Positions 25,201 to 37,200 of a stretch of 64,000 bases of DNA are shown in pieces (positions within the stretch are counted from its first letter, which is position 1; each line of letters starts with the position of its first letter). The DNA comes from Amborella trichopoda (lineage: Eukaryota > Streptophyta > Magnoliopsida > Amborellales > Amborellaceae). The notes under the pieces were generated by a model. It saw only the letters and a program-made list of their open reading frames with translations, did not search any database and was not told the origin of the DNA. Position numbers and translations under genes: made by a program. Location: NCBI RefSeq assembly GCF_000471905.2, contig NW_006498150.1, forward strand, positions 1,049,299 through 1,113,298. Direction: 5' to 3'.

Positions 25201-28200
25201 GCCTACTAGTGGAAAACCAAAGGTATCAATCCCGTACTTGCGGACAAGGGCTTCTCACAAGAGGTCATGTAACAATGCCACACACCATTTACTCAAGAGG
25301 GTCAGATTCATGGACCTCAATCTACAAATACCTAACCTCCTTGGTGTTAGGGTTGAAAAAACTTCTTTTTAGCTACAAGATGAAATTTATGCTTCGAAGC
25401 TTCATTAGACCAAAGAAAGGATCTCATGAGTTCTCTAAAGATTTGATAATGCTCACAGGAAAATAAAAGGACATAAAGTAAATAAGAATGTTCAACAATG
25501 TAGCCTTGAGGAGCGTAATCTGACCCCTAAGGGAGATGAATCTACCTTTCCGTAAAGTCGGTCGTCTCTAGAATTTCTCTACCACAAGATCCCAAAGCCT
25601 TTTACTGGGTTGCTCAAGACACAAAGGGAGCTCCAGATACTCAAGAGGGTAAATTGTCAGTGAGACAAACGAACATCGAAGCAAAAGCTCAAGATCATTG
25701 TTGCCAATAGCTACCCCCAAGAGCTTGGATTTTTCCATTTTGATTTTCATGCCCATGGGCACTTCGAAGATCCTAAGGAAAAGCATAAGTATATTGACTT
25801 TCGTCATAAAGGCATCGCAAACACAAAAAAGTTGTTTGCGTATTAGAGGTGACAGATCTCCTCACCCATTCTAGAGGGCTTAAAACTCAAGAAGGAGTTG
25901 CAATGACAAAACCTAGAGACCCACCTTCCGTCTTAATCCCACCTCGGTCCTTTCTCAGGTTTGGCATTCAAATGCACCCCCTAAAGTGCAAATGTTCAAC
26001 TGGATAGCAGGCTCAAGCAAGGCCCTCACAGTGGACCAACTACTAAGGAAAGGTCTTCCCCTTCCAAATAGGTGCATGTGCTTGTCCCAAGAGGAATCGA
26101 ACAATCACTTATTTTTGCTCTACAAAGTGGCACATGACTTATGGGGTTCAATTCTTCAACTGTTTGGGTTGCACTGGGTGATTCCTTCATCTGTCAAGGA
26201 CCTTTTAGCGATTAACTTCGCTGCGCACTGGCCCAAGGCTGGGAGGATCCTCTGGAAAGCTACAGTGGCTCCTACAATCTGGACCCTGTGGAAAGAAAGA
26301 AATTCCCGCATATTTAGAGGGGAGTTCCATCCAGGCACTGTACTCTTCGTCAAGGTTACCTCCTTAGTAACCTTCTGGGCAACTCCCCCACTTTAATGGT
26401 ATCTCCAGAGACTCCTTCCTCACCAACTGGGAGTACATCCTCCGACACAACCCCAAGAAAAACAAGGTTAAATCTTCATGGATTCCTCCTCCGCAAGGCT
26501 CGATCAAGCTGAAACTTTGATGGCCGCTCCTTAGGCAACCCGGGCCATTGAGGGGCTGGTGGGGTCTTCAGGGACCACAACCAAACCATTCTCTTCACAT
26601 TCTCTGAGTATCTTGGACTACAAGACTTCCAGTTCGCAGAATCTATGGCTCTCCTTAGTGGCCTACAATGTTTCGATCAGTCTTGGGGTCATTCTCTCGT
26701 GGTGGAGAGGGATGCAAAGAACATCACTTCTTGGGCTTCAGGGACTACGACCCCACCTTGGTACCTTTTATCCATTTTTTATGAATTTAACTACCTTTTC
26801 AGGGAGATGACAGTATCATGGACTCGTATCTCGAGGACATCGAACGGGCTTTCCAATCTGCTAGCTAAGGATGGAGCTTCAGCACATGAAGTAGCTTAGC
26901 CATGCCCTTCTCTCTAGGCTGCCTGCTGTTTGGGTCCTCTTCTTCTCCAACCCACACAACTGGCTGTCCCTTTTGCCAGGGCTTTTGATTTTTGCTCTCC
27001 CTCTCTTTCTCGTCTCTTTGTCTCTTGTACATGTACAAAATACGATGTAAGGAGAAAATCTATAACCCCATTTTGTATACGGTCTTCTGACCTTTTCTTT
27101 TTTACCAGCAGATTCTCTAAGATTTTCTTGGAATAACCTTGTATCTCTCTCTCTTTTTCAATAGAACAGTTAACAGTTCTCAAAAAAAACAATGGCAAAA
27201 AAAAATGGTGAGATAGGGTCTCTTTATTGTAGACTACAAGTCACTGGCTCTTTGGCAAAGCTGTGGAAGAGAATAGAGAAAAGAGGCATAAGACACAAAA
27301 GCAGACACCAATTCCTCCATTTAGTGTCAAAACTCAAAACCCAAAACCCAACTTCACAAGACTTGGTTTGAGATGAACCAATCAACATGGCCATGGGCTT
27401 TCTCCCAATAGAACTTAAGGATCAACTAAGGTTTTGGTGAGATTTTAGTGTATCACTTCATGGCCAACAAGGGCCCCATCAAGGATTTCACAAATGGGGA
27501 GGAAGACGTTCTAGTTGGGAGAAATAACATCATCCAAGACCTACTTGACTCCAGTAGATGAACCCTAGAGAGGATTTTGTAGGAGTTGTGAAGATTGATG
27601 GGTTTAAAATCTTCTATATTAGTAGCTCCATCAATCTTGGGAATAAGAGCAATGAAGGTCGCATTCATTTCTTTATTGTAATCCTTCCATTATAGAATTC
27701 GTTAAGAAGGCTGAGATACAAAGGGACAGGGTATCCCAAAATCTAATGAAGATAGCCATTGGAAAATTGTGTGGGCTAGGGGCTTTTTCTTTCCTAAGCT
27801 TAGAAATACCTAGGGAAATTTCGTCTGGGTCAAAGGGGCGTTTGAATCCATCAAGCCTGTCCTTGGAAATAAGCAGAAAAGATTAAGTAAAAATGGCGGG
27901 TCTAGGATTCGATTGGGCCGAGAATAGGTTTTGGATATACGAGATGATGGTGCTAGCAATAACAAGGCACGTTCTTAACAGTCGATAAGTTAATAAGGAT
28001 ATTTTGGGCCCACTGCTTTATGTAATTCTTGAGAAGACTGAAGGTCATCTAGAAGGATGGGTTTGTGGTCTAAAGTGGGTCTACAGAGTGAAGAGCAGTG
28101 AGAGCCCGAGAAATGCACTTCCCACTCATGAGAGACAAAAAAAGAATCTAGCTTGGTCATGGTGGGGTCCACAATGTCATTGGACCAAGTGTAAGCAAAA

Positions 28201-31200
28201 CCCCTGAATGGGATTTCGATGAAGTTGTGGCCAGATATGAAATTAGAGAAGCATGTCATTCTAGCATTAATTGTAGCAGGTAAATTGGTTTCATGGATCC
28301 ATCTAATGGTAATAAAACACCAACCAATCACCCGAGGGTTGATGGCCAAGGACATAATACATCAAATCCAGACCAAAAAGCTTCTCTAAGATTAGATCTA
28401 TTAGGGCCATACACAACACCGATTTTCCACCGAAGATCATTAAGGCTGAGAATGGGTCGGATCGAGTCTGGATTTCGATCCAAAAAGTATACATGGGATC
28501 AGGATCCGGCTCTGATAGAATCCAGAATATTCGTATTCGGATCTTGATCCAAAAAAATATACATGGGATCCAGATCCGAATCCGGACTCAGACCAGGACC
28601 CGGACCCGATCCAAAGAATTATTTTATATATTATTTTGTATTTATAAAATAATATATCACAAGAAATATTATATATGTGCATCTAAATGATATACAATAT
28701 TTTAATAACTGGGTCGGATCCAGATTGGATCCACCTGTGCCCAGATTCCGATCCAAATTTTGGATCCAAATCCAAATTTGGGATCCAGATCCAACTCGTC
28801 GATTCAAATCTTGGATCCATACCCTGATCTGGATAGGGCCCAAAATTCAAGTTTCGGATCCAAACTGCATAAATTCATAACCCTAGAGATCATGACAAGC
28901 TCTAAACATCACAGTGGAGACCAAGTACGTTCCCACCAAGTTATAAGAGAGTAGAGGGTAGGGTCCAAGCCACCCATATACTGCCAAAAGCACCAATTGC
29001 TTCCAAGGCGACCCATTGACAAGGAAAACGAACCTAAATTTTCAGAATATCAGAGGAATCATGAATTGTCATAACCCTCAGGGAAGTTTTGCACACATGC
29101 AAGAGGACTGCCCTCTTCTTGAGGTGGTCCTATAGTTGCGGGAACCTTTGGGGTAAGGCCACGATCCCACATTTGGAACTCGATCCCACGGTTCCTCTAA
29201 AGGAGCTATACTATGAATTGAACTACTGCTCATCTCCTTAGTATTATAGATTTATTTCTTTAGAATATGTTAAACTGTGGTACATATCACATCACGGTAT
29301 TCTAGAATTATCGTATTAGAAAACTACAATTTAATATCATAGTAAGCCCATTTATGATATTATTAACCTATATTATGGTAGTAAATTGGAGTATCATAAC
29401 TATAACATTGGTAATAAGCTAAAGCATATGATAATGGATTGAGCAAGCATTGGTGGATCCTAATTAATTGAACTCGTTTTATGTATAGTGGAGGTTAGAT
29501 CCCTCCAGGTCAAAACCTAGATCCCAGCAACATGGGATCTCACTCTTCGGTATCCTAGGATCTAGTTCATTAACTTGTTGAATGTGCAGAAGTCAATTCT
29601 GATCCTAAGGAGCTTCCACCCTATGGCAGTTCATCTTTCCCTGACCCGATCCCGCTCCCACCTCCAACAACTGTGGGTGGTTCCCCTATCCTCTAATGTT
29701 CCAAGTGAGGATTTTCATTTAGAACTACGGGACAAGGCCAAATGCCTAGAGGAAGAAGGGGGAAGGGGGAGCTCAAGAAGAGCATCCACATTGAGGTTTG
29801 GTTGGAGACTAGTTCCATGACACCCTTGTCTTTGACCTTTCCAACTCTCAAGTGAAGGATGTCAGTGATGTCAATTAGGGATCATCATAGGAGAAGCCCA
29901 TTTCTTCAAAAACTTCTTCAATGTGTGGTTCTTCTCGATCAATCGTCTTGAGCTCCTTGTAATCAAGCGAAGATTGAGAGAGTAAACAGTTGTTGTAGTG
30001 TTCTCGATAACGTTTGGAGTTAGACCTTCTTAGGCAGTTGAGGAAGGCGAATGGGCAGCCAAGGAAGGAGAGACCACGAGGTAGAGAAGAAAAAGAGGCG
30101 AAGCAAACCTAGCCAATTGGGTGGAAGAAGATGGGGGAGAAGTATGGGCTAGACAAACATGGGCTAACGAAGTGTGTGGAGGCGATTGGGCAACGCACTA
30201 TGCTAAACAAGGAGGGAGAAATGGAGGGATTGCGACCCGGTTGAGTTATTCCCATGGCAAGGAAGCCCCCCCTGACAGATGAAAGTTAGAGTTACTGGGA
30301 CTAGGACTTCGGGATCAAGAGATGCATGAAGATATGTGGGATAATGATGGAGATTCGTACATCATGAGTTAATCGTGACCCCAATATGAAGGAGCGCGAT
30401 CCATATTTCTCCAGGATCAAATGATAAAGTATATGGGATCAAGGTCCATCCAACTTTGAATCGAGGCTCCCCAAGTAAAGTACTCTAGCTTGGGAATAAA
30501 GTCTGTTAAACTATATGATTGATGTTTTTTCAGAATTCAAAGCCAAAGTATCATTAAATAGAAGGAATCCTATTTTTAAAATATTTTTTAACCTTTTTGT
30601 TATCATTGGAGTGTGTTTCATAAGTGAGATGTGAAACTCAAAAGTGAGAAGTGAAACTCAAAACTAAGAATTCGGATTCCAATTTCAGTCCTCAGGCATT
30701 AAAAAACTCTAGTGTCTGATGGAAATGCGATGTCCTTGTTTTCACTCGTTTTCGACCTTTCACTTACATGCATCTGGGCAAGCATTTTCTAGATTCAGAG
30801 GGGAAAAAAGGGTCTAGAGGCAAAGAAAGGGTCAACCTGCAAATGTCTCTGCAATAGTGGATATGGTCAATTAGAGGGCATCATATACAAAGATCAATTG
30901 CACAAAGCTTATAGAAGAGAGAGCTACAGAGAAAGTGAGAAAGAGAGAGATCGTTACCAGCACAAGGCTCCATTCGTGCCCAAGGACTTATTATGTATTA
31001 CATTACCATATTGGTTTTTTAATATCAATACCCATTTATGAAATCTTACTCCGTCAATAACAAAAGGTCTAAGAGATTTTCAATGACATGATTCCTGTTT
31101 ACATTGATACTCAGGTTTGTGAATTCGGAAAAAAGTTAAAACTATTGTTAATGGAATTTGCTTCCAGAATACAATACAGTGGATACTTGAGCTTCAAGAA

Positions 31201-34200
31201 CCTCAAACATAACACGACGAAATGCAATCCCATCCTGTAAAGGATCCGCTCCTTTGCAGATATAGAACTCGATCCCTAAATGTCGGGGATCTCGATCCCT
31301 ATATTTGCTTATGTACGGAACTCGTTCCTTCGACCACAAAACTTCGCGGCTTCCTTGCTCCGTGCTTCCATTCCTGATCCTAGAGCTTTTTTGGCTCCCA
31401 CCCTGGGTAACTGTGTAAAACACCTGGGTCTAGATGTCTCAACAAGGAGAAGGAGAAGGTATTAAAGGGGGCAGGAGAAGCCCGTGGAAGATAGATTTTT
31501 AGTCTCCCAAAAGTGTATGCCATTGGGCTAAAGAGGGGGAGGAGAGATAGAGAGTATTGATCAATGATTTAGAAGAAGAGGCAGTATTAAAGGGAGCAGG
31601 AGAAGGTATGGTGGAGCATTGAATAGGGTTGTTACAGAATATAGGTGAAGAAGAGGATTATGGAATCAGACCCCAACAATAGTCCAAAAGATGTCCGCTA
31701 AAGCAGTGAACGCATAATCAATTTTGTCCTCAATCCAACACAAGGTTGCATCTTGACACATGCACATACAAACAAGCATATGCACATGCAAACACAAGGT
31801 TCCAAGAAACCTGTTATAACAGCAATGGCGCAGCCATTAATGCAGACAATGCTGTTATTTTCACAACTACCACTCTCACAGGATTTAAATTACAGTAATA
31901 ATGGTAATGACCCCGGCCATCACACCATATGACACATTTTTAACCACCATATGTACACATGTATGTGCAAGCTTGTGGATTGTGCCATGTTCCAAGTAGA
32001 TAATTAGATGTACAATGGATGAGGTTGGCATACCACCCATAGGGAAAGGTGAGCAGGAAGTCTCCACTTGCCCCTGATCCCAAAATGTTCAGTGGAAGGA
32101 GACCACCATTTTTCAGGAAGGCAAACCACCCAAACGCTTCAAAAGACTCATCAGACAAAAAGGAATGAGGAAAACTAGGAGGCCGAGGTGATCAAAATAC
32201 TCAAACTTCAAGGGGATCAATCCTATGATGTAGTAAACAGTACCATTTGGTACATAATCACAAAAGGCACGAGCTTGATGACTCTAACTTACCCTACAGG
32301 AGGATCTAACGAAGCTCCTCTTACGTGCATTAAATGGATGCATAGTTATTAAAATTGATTTGCAGAATATAGTCAGTCCCTGGACCTTGAAGAAGACAAC
32401 ATTACAAAACCATATATTTTTTAATTTAAAGATTTACAACTTGTGCATCCCTTGAAAAGCTCATGTAGTATAGTGCAAGCCTTTCTTATAGAGAAGGTCT
32501 TTTCATGCTCCAGTCGTTCACAAGAGCTCATTGAACACACGCCATTGCTTGGTCTGAACTCCATGACAATACACGCCCTTGCCAAGCAATACATGGTTTC
32601 TTTTCTGACATTTCATAGTTATAAGATTGTGGAGATAAGTGATATTCACAAATCCAATTAGTAGGAGCCATTTCCATACTATACAAAGGGAGGAATACCT
32701 GCCAAAAATTTGTTTTCATCAAAAGGGAGAAAAGGTTTTGTGCTAACCAACGAAAGAGCAGCCAGGAGTCGCTCCCCAGCATTATTCATTTCATGCAAGT
32801 CGAGAACCTGTAGGATCAAAATCTTTCTTTAATTGAAAGAAACATGGATGCCTAAGAGTAAAACATAAACATCATATATATATATTAGATGATTAAGGGA
32901 TGATTTTATTTCTAATCTCCCAAGTTCATAACACCAAAACCAATTCAAACATGATAGATTAAAAAGACATGAATTACAATGTAGGCAGCACCACAATCAA
33001 CATGGCAAAACTAGGTCCCATAAAGCACTGTATGCAGCACAATCCTCCACTCAAAGTTTGCAACAAGCTAAACAATCTGATGCATAAACATCTATCAATC
33101 TCCACACTTTCGGATGCCTCTAAAGAAACTATCCCACATAGCCCCCATAAATGAAGCCTGCCACATCTACTACAGCTCAAGAGGTCCTACTCATAACATT
33201 TCAACAGAGGTAAGTACAAACGTATGTGCATTTATGCATCATAGTACCAATTTTCTGAAATCAACTTAAAAACTATGCCCAAGTGAACACGACTAAGGCA
33301 ACAGCATGTAGCTCAAAACATTGGATGATCACTAGCTCAGTAATATGCCAAGTTAGAAATGAACTATTTTCACTGACCAAGCCAACTATGGGGCAAAGTA
33401 ATTCTCAAGATCGCAAACATTTAAAACCATTTTTCGTTGTTTTTAAGTTTCCATTCATTGCAAATTCATTAAGATTTTATTTTTGTTTTGTAGGTGGGTT
33501 CAGTGTGGTTACCTTTTAGGGCACCAAGATTATTGGCTTTCAATGGCATAAAAAAGTCAAATTTAGAAATGTAAGCGAGCCAGTTTGGGCTGGGCTAAGG
33601 TCAAGGACCGGAGACCCAAGGACCCTACCCGAGACCCCACAAGGCCCAAAGCAAGCCGGCCTAGGAAAACCCATTATAAAATAGTAAAGAACGTGCCCAG
33701 CTCGTTTGTATTGTTACATTTTTATGACATAAGAAATCAATTTGTTCACAGGCTAGAAAAGCAACTCTTTTACCGAAATTTCCAAATTCGACCCCTAGGA
33801 CTGCCAGAAAAAATGTTCAAAAAAATGCTGATCTGGATTAGGAATTGCATATCCAAATCAAGAATCGGGGCAAGCGTATCAATTTTCAATCAATATCAGC
33901 GACTCACTAATTTGTATAATATAATGCACAACTTTTATGGTTGATTTGGCAGCCCATTCATATGTCTCTCAATGTCAAATTAACATTTTTTATTTTTGCG
34001 CTCAATGTTTAGAACAATAATAATAAGAGCAAAGCTAAATTCAGATAGAAAGAATGCATGATTTGGTAACCCATGGATTAAACTTTCTCGACGTCGGAGT
34101 TTCGAACCTCAAGGGCACCACTTTCTAATATATCATTATTGTTTATTATTATTAAAAAAACAGAACATATCATTACAAGAGCCAAAGAAACCATAAATAT

Positions 34201-37200
34201 TTGGTAAAACGGGGGCTCAAAAAAAGTATGGAATGTCAATTATTAGAATGCGTAGATATAAATATCGTTGAACCGAATGATCCAAGATTTGGATCAGTGG
34301 GTGGGTAATCCAACCCAGCGATCCATTTTTTAAAACACTCACCAAAACAATTATACTTTTTCTTAATATAAGAACTCAAATTTTTAATAATCCACCTATG
34401 TTTTAATTGTGTCATCATACGTATTCATCATCATAGCCTTTTCCCAATTAATTGGGGTCGGCTACACGAATCCTGATCCGTCATTCTACTCTATTAAAGG
34501 CCATATCCTCAATGAGGCCATAAGTCTTCATATCTTTCCGAACTACTTCCAACCACGTTGTCTTTTTAAGTCCTTCTACTTGAACTAACTTGCACCTTCT
34601 AAAAAGTGTAGTACTTGATCGGCACTACACATGGCTAGCCCACCTAAGTCTACTCTCTCTCATCTTATTGCCTATTGGTGCCACACCTAAATTCTCTTGA
34701 ATGGATTCATTTCNNNNNNNNNNNNNNNNNNNNNNNNNNNNNNNNNNNNNNNNNNNNNNNNNNNNNNNNNNNNNNNNNNNNNNNNNNNNNNNNNNNNNNN
34801 NNNNNNNNNNNNNNNNNNNNNNNNNNNNNNNNNNNNNNNNNNNNNNNNNNNNNNNNNNNNNNNNNNNNNNNNNNNNNNNNNNNNNNNNNNNNNNNNNNNN
34901 NNNNNNNNNNNNNNNNNNNNNNNNNNNNNNNNNNNNNNNNNNNNNNNNNNNNNNNNNNNNNNNNNNNNNNNNNNNNNNNNNNNNNNNNNNNNNNNNNNNT
35001 ACACTCATTCTATGGGCATATTGTTTTTTCTCTACCCAACATTCAGCCCTATAGAGCAAAGTTAGTCTCACAGTTGTCCTATAGAACTTGCCCTTCAGCT
35101 TCTTTGGTATGCGACGATCAGATAAAATTCGAGTTGCACATCTCCACTTCGCCCATCCAGCTCTAATTCTATGTGCAACATCTTCCTCAATCTCTCCATT
35201 TTCCTGAATTATTGACCCAAGATATCGAAAGTGCAGTCTTTTTTGTACTTCCTGGCTGTCAATCTTAACTACTTCCTTGTCTCTATTTGTATTATTACTA
35301 AATTTACACTCCATATACTCTATCTCAATCGGACTAAGTTTAAAACCTTTGGATTCCAGAGCACTCATTTCATGCCGTAATTGCTCAATCATCTCTCTCA
35401 GAGCTTCATAGTATGGCTTATAAGCTTGATCCCTCGATAGTTCACACAATTTTGTATGTCTCATTTGTTCTTGTAAATAGGTACCATAATACTTTCCTCC
35501 AATCGTCTGGCATTTTTTTGTTATCACCACCTTGTTGAACAACTTCATCAGCTAGTCAATGCCACTCTCTCTCATGCACTTCTAAATCTCTATCAGCATA
35601 CCATCCGACCCTAAAGCCTTTCCTATCTTCATCCATTTCAAAGCTTCTTTCACTTCAGACATCTTAATCCTGCGAATGTATCTATGACCTCCACCCTCAT
35701 TTGTACCACCAGTTCCTTTTACCACTATTCTCCCATTGTGTTCATCATCTAATACTTTTTTAAAATAAACTTTCCACTTTTCATTAGCCTCATCATCTTT
35801 CACCAAGACTTTTTTATCCTCACTCTTAATGCATTTAATATGGTTTAAATCCCTGTACTTTTTCTCTCTTATTTTTGCCAATTTGAAGACATCTTTTCAT
35901 CTTCTCTTGCTCTTAGCTTTACTTACTATTTGTTTAGTGCTTTATATATATATATATATATAAAATGGGTGGTTCAAACCGATCACCCAACTGAAAATAG
36001 AGAAAATAGTAAAAATAAAGAAAAATAAATTTAATCATTGAAAACCAAAAATAAAGAAAAATAAATTTAATTAATCTCAAAGTTTTATTTTTACTTCAAA
36101 AATTTTCTAGAGCCTTTGTAGGTCAACGTGTAAGGAATATTTTAGGAGAATTTTGAACAGATTTGGAAACAAACGTAGAAAGAAATTGAAGATTTTATAT
36201 TTCAGGTTCAAAAAAACCCAGATAGAACTCTCAATTCCAACTCTTTTTGCTCTTTAATCCATCAAATTGTTATGGGGGTTTGTAAGAAAGAGGGCACTAG
36301 TACCACATTTTGAGTCAAATTGTGGATGATTTGGATAATAAATGAGGAAGAGATTGCAACAAAACCGATTACGTTTTAGGGCTTAAAAATGGTAACAATT
36401 TAATGAAAATCTTGTCTAGAATGCAAAGTTTGATTCGAAGGATAATCTTTTGGGGCTAAGAGGGATTGACTTGTGGCCAAATCAATCAACATGGGTGGTT
36501 GGAAAAACAAGTGAAAATAAAACTTTTGTACTTGTTTTTCACATCAAAAGCGGGTACCCAATGACTCACCTCAATCCGGGGGAAAATCACCTAGTACCCC
36601 GACGACCCTAAGCCAACTCGACAATTATTTATCACTATTTATATATAATGAAAAATAATTTCATACAATGCTTTAGTAATATAACAAAACATCTCATTCA
36701 TTCAAAAACTATATTAGGAGTATTTGTATGACCCCCAAATTTTGCATATACACTTTCTTCATCCCGAAAATAAATATAAAACGAGAAAAGAATTTGCACC
36801 TCAGAGAAGGTCCAAAATGAGTTCCACCCCAACAATGATGCAAGTCATACATTTGGTGCACGCGTAGATCTAGCCCTTTAAGTAATGTCCACTTTGACGT
36901 TAGTTGGCTCTTTAAGACCAGCCAAGTCCCTAGATGCCCCACCTGGGAGCAGGGGAAGGATAGGAGATCACAGCCAAGCACCCACCTAGGTGGCCAAGGA
37001 TGCCTAGGCAGCCTCATAACACCTCTGGCCCAAATTAAGGGCCACATTTGCTGCCTCGACACCCCTGCCTAAGAGAAAAAAAAGGCTCTCAAGAAAAAGT
37101 ATTTTAAGTTATTTTCCACCTAAAAGAGAAAAGGGTTTGGCGGATATTCTAACACCCGAAAACCTCTTGTGAAGGTTTAAGAGAGAAAAAACTGATACAG

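Larger units (their letters stand above)
23880..29150 (-). pseudogene. Host L1-type LINE, near full-length ORF2, interrupted twice
   Basis: Read on the minus strand this is one L1 ORF2 in order. The endonuclease runs from about 29150 ([10 protein letters not shown], then [17 protein letters not shown] near 29000) through VYGPN (28410) and FAYTWSN to [15 protein letters not shown]. The RT N-terminal part gives [10 protein letters not shown] and SYKILSRV (27660-27550). RT motifs continue from 25900, with EKSKLLGV and [14 protein letters not shown] zinc-binding RT domain lies near 24930-24430. An RNase H domain at 24400-23880 has [22 protein letters not shown] and [16 protein letters not shown]. 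The protein is broken by many stops and frameshifts. It is split by the hAT element at 28441-28885 and the L1 at 25912-27189; across both breaks the host frame resumes. It lies in intron 2, antisense-independent of the gene (same strand). Confidence 0.88.

Noticed and set aside
25900..29150. Twin-priming inversion of a single L1
   Set aside because: In twin priming the inverted 5' piece lies upstream of the 3' piece. Here a plus-strand copy with its own 11-bp duplication lies inside a minus-strand copy whose frame rejoins, so two separate insertions explain it better.
31885..33180. Extra exons for the F-box gene near exon 2
   Set aside because: The open frames here do not continue the F-box/LRR motif order. 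Exons 2 and 3 already join in frame without them.
34675..35166. Long open frames across the N gap
   Set aside because: They exist only because N is read as open; the real content is the RTE element on the minus strand.
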